From positions 2,108,001-2,172,000 of the forward strand of contig NZ_CP020562.1 of the NCBI RefSeq assembly GCF_002082565.1: a stretch of DNA of 64,000 nt, read 5' to 3'. Within the stretch, counting starts at the first letter, position 1. Each line of letters starts with the position of its first letter. A program made the translations under genes and the position numbers. Below, one piece after another: positions 34,201-42,817 of the stretch. Origin of the DNA: Halomonas sp. GT (GTDB taxonomy: Bacteria; Pseudomonadota; Gammaproteobacteria; Pseudomonadales; Halomonadaceae). The notes under the pieces are model-generated. The model ran no database searches. It was not told the DNA's origin and worked only from the letters and a program-made list of their open reading frames with translations.

Positions 34201-35595
34201 ATGGGCATGCTAGCGATCATTATTTCCTTAATGCTATTGATGTTTTTTGCTTATCGGGGTATCTCCGTCTTGTTACTTGCCCCACTTATGGCATCACTGG
34301 CGGTGTTACTATCAGGCGATGTGGCTTTTCTGCTACCGATCTACACCGACACCTTCATGAAAGCGCTTGGCAACTACGTTATTCAGTTCTTTCCGTTATT
34401 TCTATTAGGAGCACTGTTTGGCCAATTAATGGCGGATTCGGGAGCAGCGCAGTCAATCTCAAATGGCATCGTTAATCGGCTCGGCACCCATCACGTGGTA
34501 CTGACTGTCGTTATTGCCTGTGCGGTGCTGACCTATGGCGGGGTATCACTCTTTGTTGTCGCCTTCGCTATTTATCCCATTAGTCGTGAGTTATTTCGCC
34601 AAGCAAATGTACCTAAGCGCTTAATACCCGCGTCTATTGCGCTGGGATCTTTCACGTTTACCATGACAGCATTACCCGGCACCCCTTCAATTCAAAATGC
34701 TATTCCCATTCCTTACTTTGGTACGAACAGCTTTGCTGCACCAGGGCTAGGGGTTATTGCGGGAGTGATTATGCTGGGTTTAGGTATTTTCTACCTTCAG
34801 ACACGCGTTAAAAAAGCAGCGGCGTGTGGTGAAGGTTATGGCACGCACACAGAGCGAGAAGCAGAACCCACTGATGATGCTGACACATCGCCAACCATGG
34901 CACTGCCTATTGCGTTGATTCCACTGGCAATGGTGATCGGTCTTAACGCGCTATTTACTTACGGCATCTTCCCAGCAATGGATCTTAGCTTTATCAGCGA
35001 CGCCTTCGAAAACGTAACGCCTAGCAGACAAACAGGGTTATGGGCCATTTTAATTGCTCTACTCAGTGCCTCAACATGGTTAATTATTACTCGCTGGCGG
35101 TACTGGCAGGATCTAAAGGCAACGGTAAATCAAGGGTGTTTCGGCTCACTTCTTCCCATCTTCAATACTGCTTCTGAAGTGGGTTACGGAGCGGTTATCG
35201 CAACCCTGGCAGGGTTCGCCATCATTCGTGACGCCGTACTCAACGTCTCTCCAGGTAATCCACTGATATCCGAAGCCATGGCCATGAGCGTACTCGCAGG
35301 TATTACAGGGTCTTCATCGGGCGGACTTTCCATAGCTCTACAGACTCTTGGCAGCGAATATCTGGCAATGGCAGAACAGGCGGGCATCAGCCCAGAGCTC
35401 ATGCATCGGGTAGCGACCCTTGCAGCAGGCGGTATGGATACGTTACCCCACTCTGGCGCAGTGATTACGCTGCTGGCTATCTGTGGGCTAACCCACCGCC
35501 AGTCTTACGCCAATGTGGCAATGGTCACTATTGTGCTGCCTATCGCAGCGCTGATCAGTGTCATTACACTTGGTACGCTATTTGGAAGCTTCTAA
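34201..35595 (+). CDS. GntP-family permease
   Basis: The start at 34201 (MGMLAIIISLMLL) has GGGAG five bases upstream. The protein is 464 residues with about 12 hydrophobic segments. The pattern AYRGISVLLLAPLMA, PLFLLGALFGQLMADSGAAQSIS and the late GGMDTLPHSGAVITLLAICGLTH place it in the GntP/citrate-like permease group. The substrate is probably a carboxylate or sugar acid. A palindrome separates it from the MFS gene. Confidence 0.82.
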   Translation: MGMLAIIISLMLLMFFAYRGISVLLLAPLMASLAVLLSGDVAFLLPIYTDTFMKALGNYVIQFFPLFLLGALFGQLMADSGAAQSISNGIVNRLGTHHVVLTVVIACAVLTYGGVSLFVVAFAIYPISRELFRQANVPKRLIPASIALGSFTFTMTALPGTPSIQNAIPIPYFGTNSFAAPGLGVIAGVIMLGLGIFYLQTRVKKAAACGEGYGTHTEREAEPTDDADTSPTMALPIALIPLAMVIGLNALFTYGIFPAMDLSFISDAFENVTPSRQTGLWAILIALLSASTWLIITRWRYWQDLKATVNQGCFGSLLPIFNTASEVGYGAVIATLAGFAIIRDAVLNVSPGNPLISEAMAMSVLAGITGSSSGGLSIALQTLGSEYLAMAEQAGISPELMHRVATLAAGGMDTLPHSGAVITLLAICGLTHRQSYANVAMVTIVLPIAALISVITLGTLFGSF

Positions 35596-35620
35596 AGATA
35601 GGTAACCCGTGAGATAGTTA

Positions 35621-35634
35621 GTTAACGCGTTAAC
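35621..35634. promoter_or_regulatory. palindrome GTTAACGCGTTAAC, candidate operator
   Basis: A perfect 14-bp palindrome with a central CG lies between the GntP-type gene and the MFS gene. Central-CG palindromes of this size are typical of LacI/GalR-family operators. It differs from the sites of the sulfoquinovose locus, so another regulator would bind it. No close regulator gene is present. Confidence 0.4.
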
Positions 35635-35658
35635 AAACTACATAATAAGGGACGTAAA

Positions 35659-36867
35659 ATGGTATTGCCGCGACATCGCACACTACTCTTTATCGTGCTA
35701 GCAAGCTTGGTTATTTCCACTGCTATGGGTCTTCGACATGGTTTTGGGCTTTTCCTTGAGCCGATGAGCAGCGATTTCGGCTGGGGACGCGGCGTGTTTG
35801 CATTTGCCCTTGCGGTTCAAAACCTTATTTGGGGGCTCTCACAGCCTTTCACCGGTGCGCTGGCTGACCGTTTTGGAGCGGCGAGAATCATTGTCGTAGG
35901 GGCCATTTTGTATGTGACGGGACTGTGCTTTATGAGCCTTTCCACCAGCGCACTAGGCATGACGCTAAGCGCTGGATTCCTCATTGGCCTAGGTCTATCT
36001 GGCACTACATTTTCAGTAATTTTGGGCGCAGTGGGACGCGCAGTAGCTCCCGAAAAACGCAGTATGGCGATGGGCATTGTGAGTGCCGCTGGCTCTTTTG
36101 GACAATTCGCGATGTTACCCGGCACACTGGGACTAATTGAGTGGCTTGGCTGGTCAGCAGCTCTTCTAGCTATGGGGGCCATTGCTGCGCTGATGATCCC
36201 TCTGGGGGCGATGTTAAAAGACCGTCCAAGTCCTAACGCGCTGGGCGATTTAAGCTTACGCGACGCACTCAATGAGGCGGTCGGCCAGAAAGGGTTTTGG
36301 CTACTGTGCCTCGGGTTTTTCGTTTGCGGCTTCCAAGTTGTATTTATTGCGGTCCATCTGCCTGGGTATTTATTTGATAATGGACTGGCCGTTCAGGTGG
36401 GTACCACTGTGTTGGCACTGGTTGGCTTGTTTAACATTGTGGGTACCTACACGGCAGGATGGATGGGAGGAATTTGGTCAAAACCGCGTCTACTAAGCTG
36501 GTTATACTTAATTCGCGGCGCGATAATTGCCGCTTTTGTCATGTTGCCGCTGACCACTACTAGTGCCTATGTATTCGGTATCGCCATGGGCCTACTATGG
36601 CTTTCAACCGTGCCGTTAACCAATGGCATTGTGGCGTCTGTATTTGGTGTTCGCCATTTATCCATGCTGGGCGGCATTGTATTCTTATTTCATCAGTTAG
36701 GATCATTTATGGGTGTCTGGCTCGGAGGGTATCTCTATGATCTCACTGGGCATTATGACACTGTCTGGAAAATTGCCATTGTGCTCTCATTGGTCGCTGC
36801 TGGTCTGCACTGGTTTATTAGCGAAAAGCCATTGGCACGAAACATTGCTCCTCAGGTGATCTCATGA
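35659..36867 (+). CDS. MFS transporter
   Basis: This 402-residue protein has 12 predicted transmembrane segments and the MFS signature GALADRFGAARIIV between helices 2 and 3, with GRAVAPEKRSMAMGIVSAAGSFGQ in the fourth-fifth helix region. It resembles the oxalate/formate-type and monocarboxylate MFS groups. The start has AAGGGACG upstream. A very small membrane protein gene overlaps its stop codon. Confidence 0.85.
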   Translation: MVLPRHRTLLFIVLASLVISTAMGLRHGFGLFLEPMSSDFGWGRGVFAFALAVQNLIWGLSQPFTGALADRFGAARIIVVGAILYVTGLCFMSLSTSALGMTLSAGFLIGLGLSGTTFSVILGAVGRAVAPEKRSMAMGIVSAAGSFGQFAMLPGTLGLIEWLGWSAALLAMGAIAALMIPLGAMLKDRPSPNALGDLSLRDALNEAVGQKGFWLLCLGFFVCGFQVVFIAVHLPGYLFDNGLAVQVGTTVLALVGLFNIVGTYTAGWMGGIWSKPRLLSWLYLIRGAIIAAFVMLPLTTTSAYVFGIAMGLLWLSTVPLTNGIVASVFGVRHLSMLGGIVFLFHQLGSFMGVWLGGYLYDLTGHYDTVWKIAIVLSLVAAGLHWFISEKPLARNIAPQVIS

Positions 36868-36995
36868 AGCAACTAACAGCGCTTGCACTGTTAATCGTAT
36901 TAGCAACGCTACTGCTGGGTGGAGCGGCGCTAGCCTGGTGGGGCTGGCACTCTTTAGATGACTCCCTGCTGCTATTTGGCAGCAGGCTTTGCTGA
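36864..36995 (+). CDS. 43-residue membrane protein coupled to the MFS gene
   Basis: An ATG at 36864 overlaps the MFS stop (ATGA), with AGGTG upstream. The 43-codon frame encodes one hydrophobic helix (about 4-24: LTALALLIVLATLLLGGAALA) followed by WWGWHSLDDSLLLFGSRLC. Coupling and hydrophobicity suggest a small partner subunit. The 3' end holds an inverted repeat (CCTGCTGC / GCAGCAGG, 36964-36985) that may instead be a transcription end signal. Confidence 0.5.
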   Translation: MKQLTALALLIVLATLLLGGAALAWWGWHSLDDSLLLFGSRLC

Positions 36996-37129
36996 GAAGC
37001 CCAAAATCCTGAGCTGAGTCACGCTGGTCACTATTTTTTTACTTTACACTAGCCGCTTAAAGGCACGCTTACTAGACACCCGCCAATTCATAACAACTAT
37101 TTATAAGCCCCGGTGAAAATAAACGCTCA

Positions 37130-37894
37130 ATGAATATCGTTACCTCGCTAGCACACCAGCTTAAAGACAGCCTTAGAGACCTATTACCTGTTGTCCTGGT
37201 TATGGGCTTTTTTCAGATTGTCGTCATACGCCAGCCGCTACCCGATTCACTCGCCCTTTTAGATCTAGTGCTAGGGCTCGTGTTTGTTGTAATGGGACTG
37301 ACTTTATTTATCAAAGGCCTCGAACTAGGGCTTTTCCCACTAGGCGAAAATCTAGCACGCGCTTTTGTGCAAAAGGGATCGGTATTTTGGCTGCTGCTAT
37401 TTGCGTTTGCGCTTGGTTTTGGTTCAACCGTTGCTGAGCCGGCACTTATTGCAGTCGCTGCCCGCGCAGGCGAAGTGGTCTCAGAAAGTGGCTTAATTGC
37501 GAATACCAGCGATGCTCAGGTTTCTTTCGCTTTTACCCTTCGTATGGTGGTGGCCGTTTCTGTTGGCACTGCAGTCGTTGTCGGTGTATTGAGAATCTTC
37601 AAAGGCTGGCCTCTTCACCTGATGATTATTGGCGGCTATATCATTGTCTTATTGCTGACACTGGTGGCTCCTAGCGAGTTAATCGGTATTGCTTATGATT
37701 CCGGCGGTGTTACCACATCAACCATTACTGTTCCGCTCGTTACGGCGCTAGGCGTGGGGCTCGCATCGACGATTAAAGGACGAAACCCAATGTTGGATGG
37801 CTTTGGCCTTATTGCGTTTGCATCAGTCATGCCCATCATTTTCGTGCTGTTATTTGGAATTTTTGGCCTCAATTTAGTCGCAGGGAATTCTTGA
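37130..37894 (+). CDS. DUF1538 membrane protein, subunit 1
   Basis: This 254-residue protein has about seven hydrophobic segments and belongs to the DUF1538 family: [24 protein letters not shown] in the middle and [42 protein letters not shown] toward the end. The second DUF1538 gene overlaps its stop (TGATG). The re-entrant-looking AEPALIAV and [12 protein letters not shown] motifs occur in both copies, so they may form a heterodimeric channel or transporter. The substrate is unknown. Confidence 0.85.
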   Translation: MNIVTSLAHQLKDSLRDLLPVVLVMGFFQIVVIRQPLPDSLALLDLVLGLVFVVMGLTLFIKGLELGLFPLGENLARAFVQKGSVFWLLLFAFALGFGSTVAEPALIAVAARAGEVVSESGLIANTSDAQVSFAFTLRMVVAVSVGTAVVVGVLRIFKGWPLHLMIIGGYIIVLLLTLVAPSELIGIAYDSGGVTTSTITVPLVTALGVGLASTIKGRNPMLDGFGLIAFASVMPIIFVLLFGIFGLNLVAGNS

Positions 37895-38709
37895 TGAATT
37901 TAATCACGACCTTTTGGGACACTCTGCGAGACATTCTGCCCATCGCTGCCATTATTTTTGGCTTTCAGTACATTGTAATTCGCAAACCCATTAAGCGCTT
38001 ACCGCAAGTGTTGGCTGGCTTTTTCATGGTTTGGGTTGGGCTATCACTCTTTCTTGTGGGGCTTGAGCAGGCGCTATTCCCTATGGGGGAATTAATGGCT
38101 ACACAGTTAACTAATTATGATTTCTTACCCGCTGTTACAGAAGGCGCTCAGCGGCACTGGAGTGATTACTACTGGGTATATATATTTGCTTTTGCGATTG
38201 GTGCGAGCACAACCATTGCTGAGCCGTCGCTTATTGCTGTATCTATCAAAGCTGGCGAAATTTCGGGTGGAACAATAAATCCATTTATGCTGCGCCTTGC
38301 TGTGGCGCTAGGCATGGCATTTGGTATCACTCTCGGTGTATGGCGTATTGTGATGGGTTGGCCACTTCAATGGTTTGTTTTCGCTGCTTATTGTTTGGTC
38401 ATAGTGCAAACTTTGCGCTCGCCCAAGTCAATTATTCCCCTTGCTTTTGATTCGGGCGGCGTTACTACCTCGACCATAACCGTGCCCATTATTGCAGCAC
38501 TAGGGTTGGGGCTGGCGTCATCAATACCCGGCCGAAGCGCGCTGATGGATGGCTTTGGCATGATTGCTCTAGCCTGCTTGTTTCCCATCATTACAGTAAT
38601 GGGATACGCACAGATTGCTCAGTGGAAAGATAAACGCAAGCAACCCACTAACAACCAATTTGATAGCAAAGCTCCGTCGTCTATTAAAGGAGATGAAAAT
38701 GCGCTTTAA
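37894..38709 (+). CDS. DUF1538 membrane protein, subunit 2
   Basis: The start at 37894 is the ATG overlapping the previous stop, with AGGGAA upstream; the protein is 271 residues. It is a paralogue of subunit 1, with the same core motifs (GASTTIAEPSLIAVSIKAGEI and [42 protein letters not shown]) but a longer extracytoplasmic loop (LTNYDFLPAVTEGAQRHWSDYYW) and a polar C-terminal tail. The next gene, PII-like, starts inside its end. Confidence 0.85.
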   Translation: MNLITTFWDTLRDILPIAAIIFGFQYIVIRKPIKRLPQVLAGFFMVWVGLSLFLVGLEQALFPMGELMATQLTNYDFLPAVTEGAQRHWSDYYWVYIFAFAIGASTTIAEPSLIAVSIKAGEISGGTINPFMLRLAVALGMAFGITLGVWRIVMGWPLQWFVFAAYCLVIVQTLRSPKSIIPLAFDSGGVTTSTITVPIIAALGLGLASSIPGRSALMDGFGMIALACLFPIITVMGYAQIAQWKDKRKQPTNNQFDSKAPSSIKGDENAL

Positions 38710-39052
38710 ACTAATTGTAGCGTTAGTCGAGGATGAACTAAGCGACGATATTCTTCAGGCCGCTCGCGATGCCGGTGCTACAGGTGCGACGGTGATCAAT
38801 AACGCACGCGGTGAGGGCCTCAAAAAAGCACGGGGTATTTTCGGCATGGAAATTACGGCTCAGCGAGATGTGTTGCTTTTTTTAGCTGAAGAGCACATCA
38901 GCCGTCATATTCTTCAAGCCATTGCTGATGTTGGTGAGTTTGATGAAACATCCGGCACAGGCATTGCGTTTCAGATTGATGTGGAGGATGCCTTAGGGGT
39001 TACGCATCAAATCAAATCTCTTTCTGAAACGCTAAATCAGCCTTTAGGGTAA
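38699..39052 (+). CDS. PII-like signalling protein
   Basis: The start at 38699 has AAAGGAG at a proper distance; the ATG six bases earlier is too close. The 117-residue protein has the ferredoxin-like PII pattern (FKLIVALVEDELSDDILQAARDAGATGATVINNARGEG, then a T-loop, then DVLLFLAEEHISRHILQAIADVG). The usual uridylylated Tyr of GlnB is not evident. Its place after the two DUF1538 genes suggests it gates or senses for that membrane system, as SbtB does for SbtA. Confidence 0.8.
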   Translation: MRFKLIVALVEDELSDDILQAARDAGATGATVINNARGEGLKKARGIFGMEITAQRDVLLFLAEEHISRHILQAIADVGEFDETSGTGIAFQIDVEDALGVTHQIKSLSETLNQPLG

Positions 39053-39062
39053 GGAGCTTAAA

Positions 39063-39479
39063 ATGTCGAACGCCAAAGCCAATATGACAGAGCGCACGGT
39101 AAAGGATGTCATGCATTCTCACTATGTAACGACGGATGGTTTATTAACGGTTGCGGATAGTATTACTTTAATGCGCCAACACAAGGCCAGCGTCATCATC
39201 ATCAATAGGCGTACGGAGCACGACGAATTAGGCATCGTTTTACCCTCTGATATCGCTAAGAAAGTACTCGCACCTAACCGCCCTGCCGAACGTATCAATC
39301 TGTATGAAATTATGAGCAAACCTGTTGTTAGCGTTCGCCCTGAGATGAATGTCCGCTACTGCGCTCGGCTTTTTGACCAGTTTGGCTTATCACTCGCGCC
39401 TGTTGTTAATGCAAACCAAGAAGTACTCGGCATCGTTGATTACCACCAAATGGTACTAGGATGGCTGACTAACCCTTGA
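39063..39479 (+). CDS. CBS-pair protein
   Basis: This 138-residue protein has two CBS motifs: VKDVMHSHYVTTDGLLTVADSITLMRQHKASVIIINRR, and IMSKPVVSVRPEMNVRYCARLFDQFGLSLAPVVNANQEVLGIVDYHQM. CBS pairs bind adenine nucleotides. AAGGAG precedes the ATG, 10 bases after the PII-like stop, completing a four-gene operon. The end overlaps the convergent ABC permease gene by 11 bases. Confidence 0.85.
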   Translation: MSNAKANMTERTVKDVMHSHYVTTDGLLTVADSITLMRQHKASVIIINRRTEHDELGIVLPSDIAKKVLAPNRPAERINLYEIMSKPVVSVRPEMNVRYCARLFDQFGLSLAPVVNANQEVLGIVDYHQMVLGWLTNP

Positions 39480-40422
39480 AATGGCCAATCCTACGATGAC
39501 GCCATAAACGCATTAATACGCCGTGCCTGGGTGAAAACAACAGCGCTAGGAAAAAGCAGCAGGTCGCTACTAGCACAATGGTGCCACCAGAAGCTACGTC
39601 CAGCGCAAACGAAAGCCATAGCCCAAGCACAGCGGAACCAACGCCCACTGCCATTGAAATTATCAGCATTGTTTTAAAACGGTCGGTTAGCAGGTGGGCT
39701 GTTGCCCCAGGCGTAATCAGCATCGCCACCACCAGAATAATCCCGACGGTTTCCAGGCTAGCAACAATGGTAAGCGTTAGTAACAAAATCAGCCCATAGT
39801 GAATGACACCCGTATTAAAACCGAGTGCTTGCGCCTGCGTTGGGTCGAAGGCATATAGCATTAATGGCCTGAAAGCGAGCCACACCACTAATAGAGCAAC
39901 AATGCTTGCCGCCAGGGTAAGTAATAACGCCGACTGCTGAACACCCAGTACATTCCCAAATAAGATATGCATCAAATGGGTACTGGAGGCAATTTTACTA
40001 ATCAGTACGATGCCAAGCGCAAAAGCCCCTGTAAACATAATGCCCATGGCCGCATCTGACTTAATTCGAGTGTGGCGCTCAATGGCCCCTATTCCTAACG
40101 ACGTTAACGCTCCCGTTACGAATGCACCAATAAAGAAAGGCAGCCCAACCAAATAAGCGATGGCAACACCGGGAAGCACCGCATGAGAAATTGCATCACC
40201 CAACAGCGACCAACGCTTCAGCACGACATAGCATGAGAGCATGCCACAGATAGCCCCCACCATCATCGACGTTAGTAACGCTCGCTGCATAAACGCATAC
40301 TGAAACGCATCAGAAATGCTGTCTGGGAGGAGATTAACGGGCACCATAAGCGCTGCAATCAACCCACTGACGACGGCGCTACTTAACGTATCTAACGGTT
40401 GTAACATCTCTATTGTGCCCAT
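39469..40422 (-). CDS. manganese/zinc-type ABC transporter permease
   Basis: This 317-residue protein has about eight transmembrane segments and the ABC-3 (ZnuB/MntB-like) pattern: RALLTSMMVGAICGMLSCYVVLKRWSLLGDAISHAVLPGVAIAYLVG, and LLLTLTIVASLETVGIILVVAMLITPGATAHLL. It starts inside the ATPase stop (TAATG). With the ATPase and binding protein it forms a cluster-9 importer. The Mn-type binding protein and adjacent mntR favour manganese. Confidence 0.9.
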   Translation of the reverse strand: MGTIEMLQPLDTLSSAVVSGLIAALMVPVNLLPDSISDAFQYAFMQRALLTSMMVGAICGMLSCYVVLKRWSLLGDAISHAVLPGVAIAYLVGLPFFIGAFVTGALTSLGIGAIERHTRIKSDAAMGIMFTGAFALGIVLISKIASSTHLMHILFGNVLGVQQSALLLTLAASIVALLVVWLAFRPLMLYAFDPTQAQALGFNTGVIHYGLILLLTLTIVASLETVGIILVVAMLITPGATAHLLTDRFKTMLIISMAVGVGSAVLGLWLSFALDVASGGTIVLVATCCFFLALLFSPRHGVLMRLWRHRRIGHFKG

Positions 40423-41246
40423 TACTTATGTGCCATCGCAGTATCTTTAACATGACGGGAATAGTTGTTTACTGACTGCTCAATGGAACTGACGGCTAGT
40501 TCAGCAAGCTTCGTATCATTCAGCATCTCGTCTGGGGACCCTTCACCACGAATAAAGCGGTTAATCAGTACCACATGGTCCACATAACGACGTGCGCCCG
40601 GCATATCATGGGTGACCATCACGATGGTCCTGCCGGCTTCACGCTCGCGTTTTAATACATCCAAAATAAGCTGCTCACTAGGTGGATCAACCCCCGCCAA
40701 AGGCTCATCCAGCAAAAGGATTCGTGCGTCTTGAGCCAGTGCTCTAGCCAGCAAAACACGTTTCTTTTGGCCGCCAGAGAGTGCCCCAATAGGGCGTTCC
40801 GCCAGCGCCAGCATATCGACATCGCTTAACGCTTTCTGAACGGCTTGGTGATGGCGGGCAGACTGCCAACGAGCAGGTAACAGCTGCCGCCACAAAGGAT
40901 CTTGGCGCATGTGGCCATAACGCGCGCTCATGACGGTGTCTCTAACTGAGATAGGAAAATCCCACTCAATCGCTTCGCGCTGGGCCATATACGCAATACT
41001 GCCCGCCTTACGATGGCGTTCAATCGCTTCACCAAACGCTTCTATATGCCCCCGGAGCGGCTTCATGCTACCCGTCAAAATATGAAACAGTGTCGACTTG
41101 CCCGCACCATTCGGCCCAACAATGGCGGTCCATTGGCCAGCAGGAAACGCTAGACAAATATCTTCCAAAACAGGCTGGCGCTGATAGGCTGCATAAAGCC
41201 CCTTTACTTCAATCGCAGCGTTCTTACCTGTATCTGACGTGGTCAT
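40422..41246 (-). CDS. manganese/zinc-type ABC transporter ATP-binding protein
   Basis: This 274-residue protein has Walker A GPNGAGKST, the signature LSGGQKKRVLLARAL, Walker B RILLLDEPLAGVD and the switch His in MVTHD. The N-terminal INVEVKGLYAAYQRQPVLEDI-type opening is that of metal-import ATPases. AGGTTTAT precedes the ATG, six bases after the binding-protein gene. It drives uptake by the downstream permease. Confidence 0.92.
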   Translation of the reverse strand: MTTSDTGKNAAIEVKGLYAAYQRQPVLEDICLAFPAGQWTAIVGPNGAGKSTLFHILTGSMKPLRGHIEAFGEAIERHRKAGSIAYMAQREAIEWDFPISVRDTVMSARYGHMRQDPLWRQLLPARWQSARHHQAVQKALSDVDMLALAERPIGALSGGQKKRVLLARALAQDARILLLDEPLAGVDPPSEQLILDVLKREREAGRTIVMVTHDMPGARRYVDHVVLINRFIRGEGSPDEMLNDTKLAELAVSSIEQSVNNYSRHVKDTAMAHK

Positions 41247-41252
41247 ATAAAC

Positions 41253-42173
41253 CTACTCGATTGCCAAGTAACGACGCAGTAGCTCCACGTTATGGCGTTG
41301 CATTGAAAAGTAATCGGCAGCTTCACCATCCGGCTCACTTAATGAGTCAACGTAAAGCGGGCCCGCAACAGGCAACCCTGTATCACGAGCAATACTGGTC
41401 ACATGTCGATCTGAAATGGTGCTTTCCCAAAAAAGGGCCGCTGGTTGACGTTCGTTGATCATGTCAATCACCCGCATCAGCTGCCGAGGAGAGCCTTCCG
41501 TTTCAGCATTGGTTCCCCAGATACCATCGTGCTCAAAGTGGTAAGCATCCGAAAAATAAAGAAACGCCGCTTCGCTTGAAAGCAGCACCCGGCGCTCTTC
41601 TGGAATCACTTCAAGTGCTTCTTGTAGCTCAACGTGTAGCTCATGGAGTTGATTCTCAAGCTCCGCAGCACGCTGCTGAATAGTGTCCGCTTTGTGCGGC
41701 AAGCTATCTTCAAGCACGTTGGCAATTGCCTGCACGTAAGCACCCGCTGCACGAGGATCCATCCATAAATGGGGATCAACATCGCCTTCCATTTCCCCCG
41801 TTACGATAGATTGGGTGGGGTACTCTGACGCTTCAGCAACCGCCACAATGGGCACATTGTCAGGAACCGTCGCTTCAACTTGACGCATCCATTGCTCCAA
41901 CTGATAGCCGTTGTAAAACACGACATCGGCATCTTCTAACGCGGCAAAGTTATCGGGTGTTAACTCCCATTCATGCACCTCCGCATTCACAGGGGTAAGC
42001 ACGGTTACGTTGGCATCATCCCCCGCCACTTTCTTAACCAAATCACCCAACACAGAAAATGTGACCGCCACATTGATAGGTGCCTGATTCAACTCTTCCG
42101 CCTGTGCAGAGGTCACAAAGCCTGAAACGGCTAAGGAGGCACTTAGCATTAACCAGCCATACTGCTTGGTCAT
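41253..42173 (-). CDS. metal ABC transporter substrate-binding protein, manganese-type
   Basis: This 306-residue protein has a signal peptide (about 1-25, ending AQA) and cluster-9 ligands His67 (AEVHEWE), His135 (DPHLWMDP), Glu201 (LLSSEAAF) and Asp276 (YVDSLSE). This His-His-Glu-Asp set is that of manganese/iron-binding PsaA-like proteins. The His-rich loop of zinc-binding ZnuA is absent. AGGAG precedes the ATG. It is the first gene of the operon, divergent from mntR. Confidence 0.9.
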   Translation of the reverse strand: MTKQYGWLMLSASLAVSGFVTSAQAEELNQAPINVAVTFSVLGDLVKKVAGDDANVTVLTPVNAEVHEWELTPDNFAALEDADVVFYNGYQLEQWMRQVEATVPDNVPIVAVAEASEYPTQSIVTGEMEGDVDPHLWMDPRAAGAYVQAIANVLEDSLPHKADTIQQRAAELENQLHELHVELQEALEVIPEERRVLLSSEAAFLYFSDAYHFEHDGIWGTNAETEGSPRQLMRVIDMINERQPAALFWESTISDRHVTSIARDTGLPVAGPLYVDSLSEPDGEAADYFSMQRHNVELLRRYLAIE

Positions 42174-42245
42174 TATTTCTTTCTCCTGTGCTAGGATCCC
42201 AATAAGTACAACTGTAGCTCAACAAAAAAGCTTTATGCAAATAGT

Positions 42246-42259
42246 TTAGCCTTGGCTAA
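42246..42259. promoter_or_regulatory. MntR-type operator
   Basis: TTAGCCTTGGCTAA, a perfect palindrome, lies between the metal transporter operon and mntR. Its core resembles the E. coli MntR box (TAGCnnnnGCTA type). Binding by Mn-loaded MntR would shut off the importer. Confidence 0.65.
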
Positions 42260-42326
42260 CAATTATCTAAAAAAATGAGCTACCATCACCAATTAACGTT
42301 TCCACTAACCTTGATAAACTTTGCCA

Positions 42327-42803
42327 ATGAGTGAATACCAACAGCAACACTCTCCTACCGCATACGGCCAAGATGGAGATGCGCTACCTCCCGTGGAACA
42401 GCATGCACAGCAGTATGAGGCGGTGCGTAATGCCCACGAAACGGAACTGATCGAAGATTATGTCGAGTTAATAGGCGACTTATTACGCCACCGTGGAGAA
42501 GCGCGCGCAGCGGATATTGCTACGCGAATGGCTGTTAGCCAAGCTACCGTCTCAAAAATGATTCGCCGCCTGAATGAGCTGGGTCTAGTGACAAGCAAGC
42601 CCTATCGCTCGCTCTTCTTGACCGAAGAAGGTCAAAAAATGGCCGAAACTTCCCGGACGCGTCACGATGTAGTGCTGCATTTCTTGCGTGCTCTTGGAGT
42701 TGATGACAGCACAGCGCGCATTGATGCAGAGGGCATGGAACATCATGTTAGTGATAAAACGCTCACTATAATGCAGCGCTTCACCGAGCAACAGCGAACA
42801 TAA
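42327..42803 (+). CDS. mntR: manganese-responsive regulator MntR
   Basis: The start at 42327 (MSEYQQQHSPTAY) is chosen; no strong RBS is visible. The 158-residue DtxR-family protein has a long polar N-terminus, a winged helix (RHRGEARAADIATRMAVSQATVSKMIRRLNELGLVTSKPYRSLFLTEEGQKMAE) and a dimerisation/metal half with ETSRTRHDVVLHFLRALGV and EGMEHHVSDKTL. These match E. coli MntR in length and order. It is divergent from the Mn-type ABC genes. Confidence 0.9.
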   Translation: MSEYQQQHSPTAYGQDGDALPPVEQHAQQYEAVRNAHETELIEDYVELIGDLLRHRGEARAADIATRMAVSQATVSKMIRRLNELGLVTSKPYRSLFLTEEGQKMAETSRTRHDVVLHFLRALGVDDSTARIDAEGMEHHVSDKTLTIMQRFTEQQRT

Positions 42804-42817
42804 TTACCCTACTGAAT

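Noticed and set aside
41253..42173. Zinc-binding protein ZnuA
   Set aside because: The His-rich loop is missing, the fourth ligand pattern is Glu-Asp, and the divergent regulator is MntR, not Zur.
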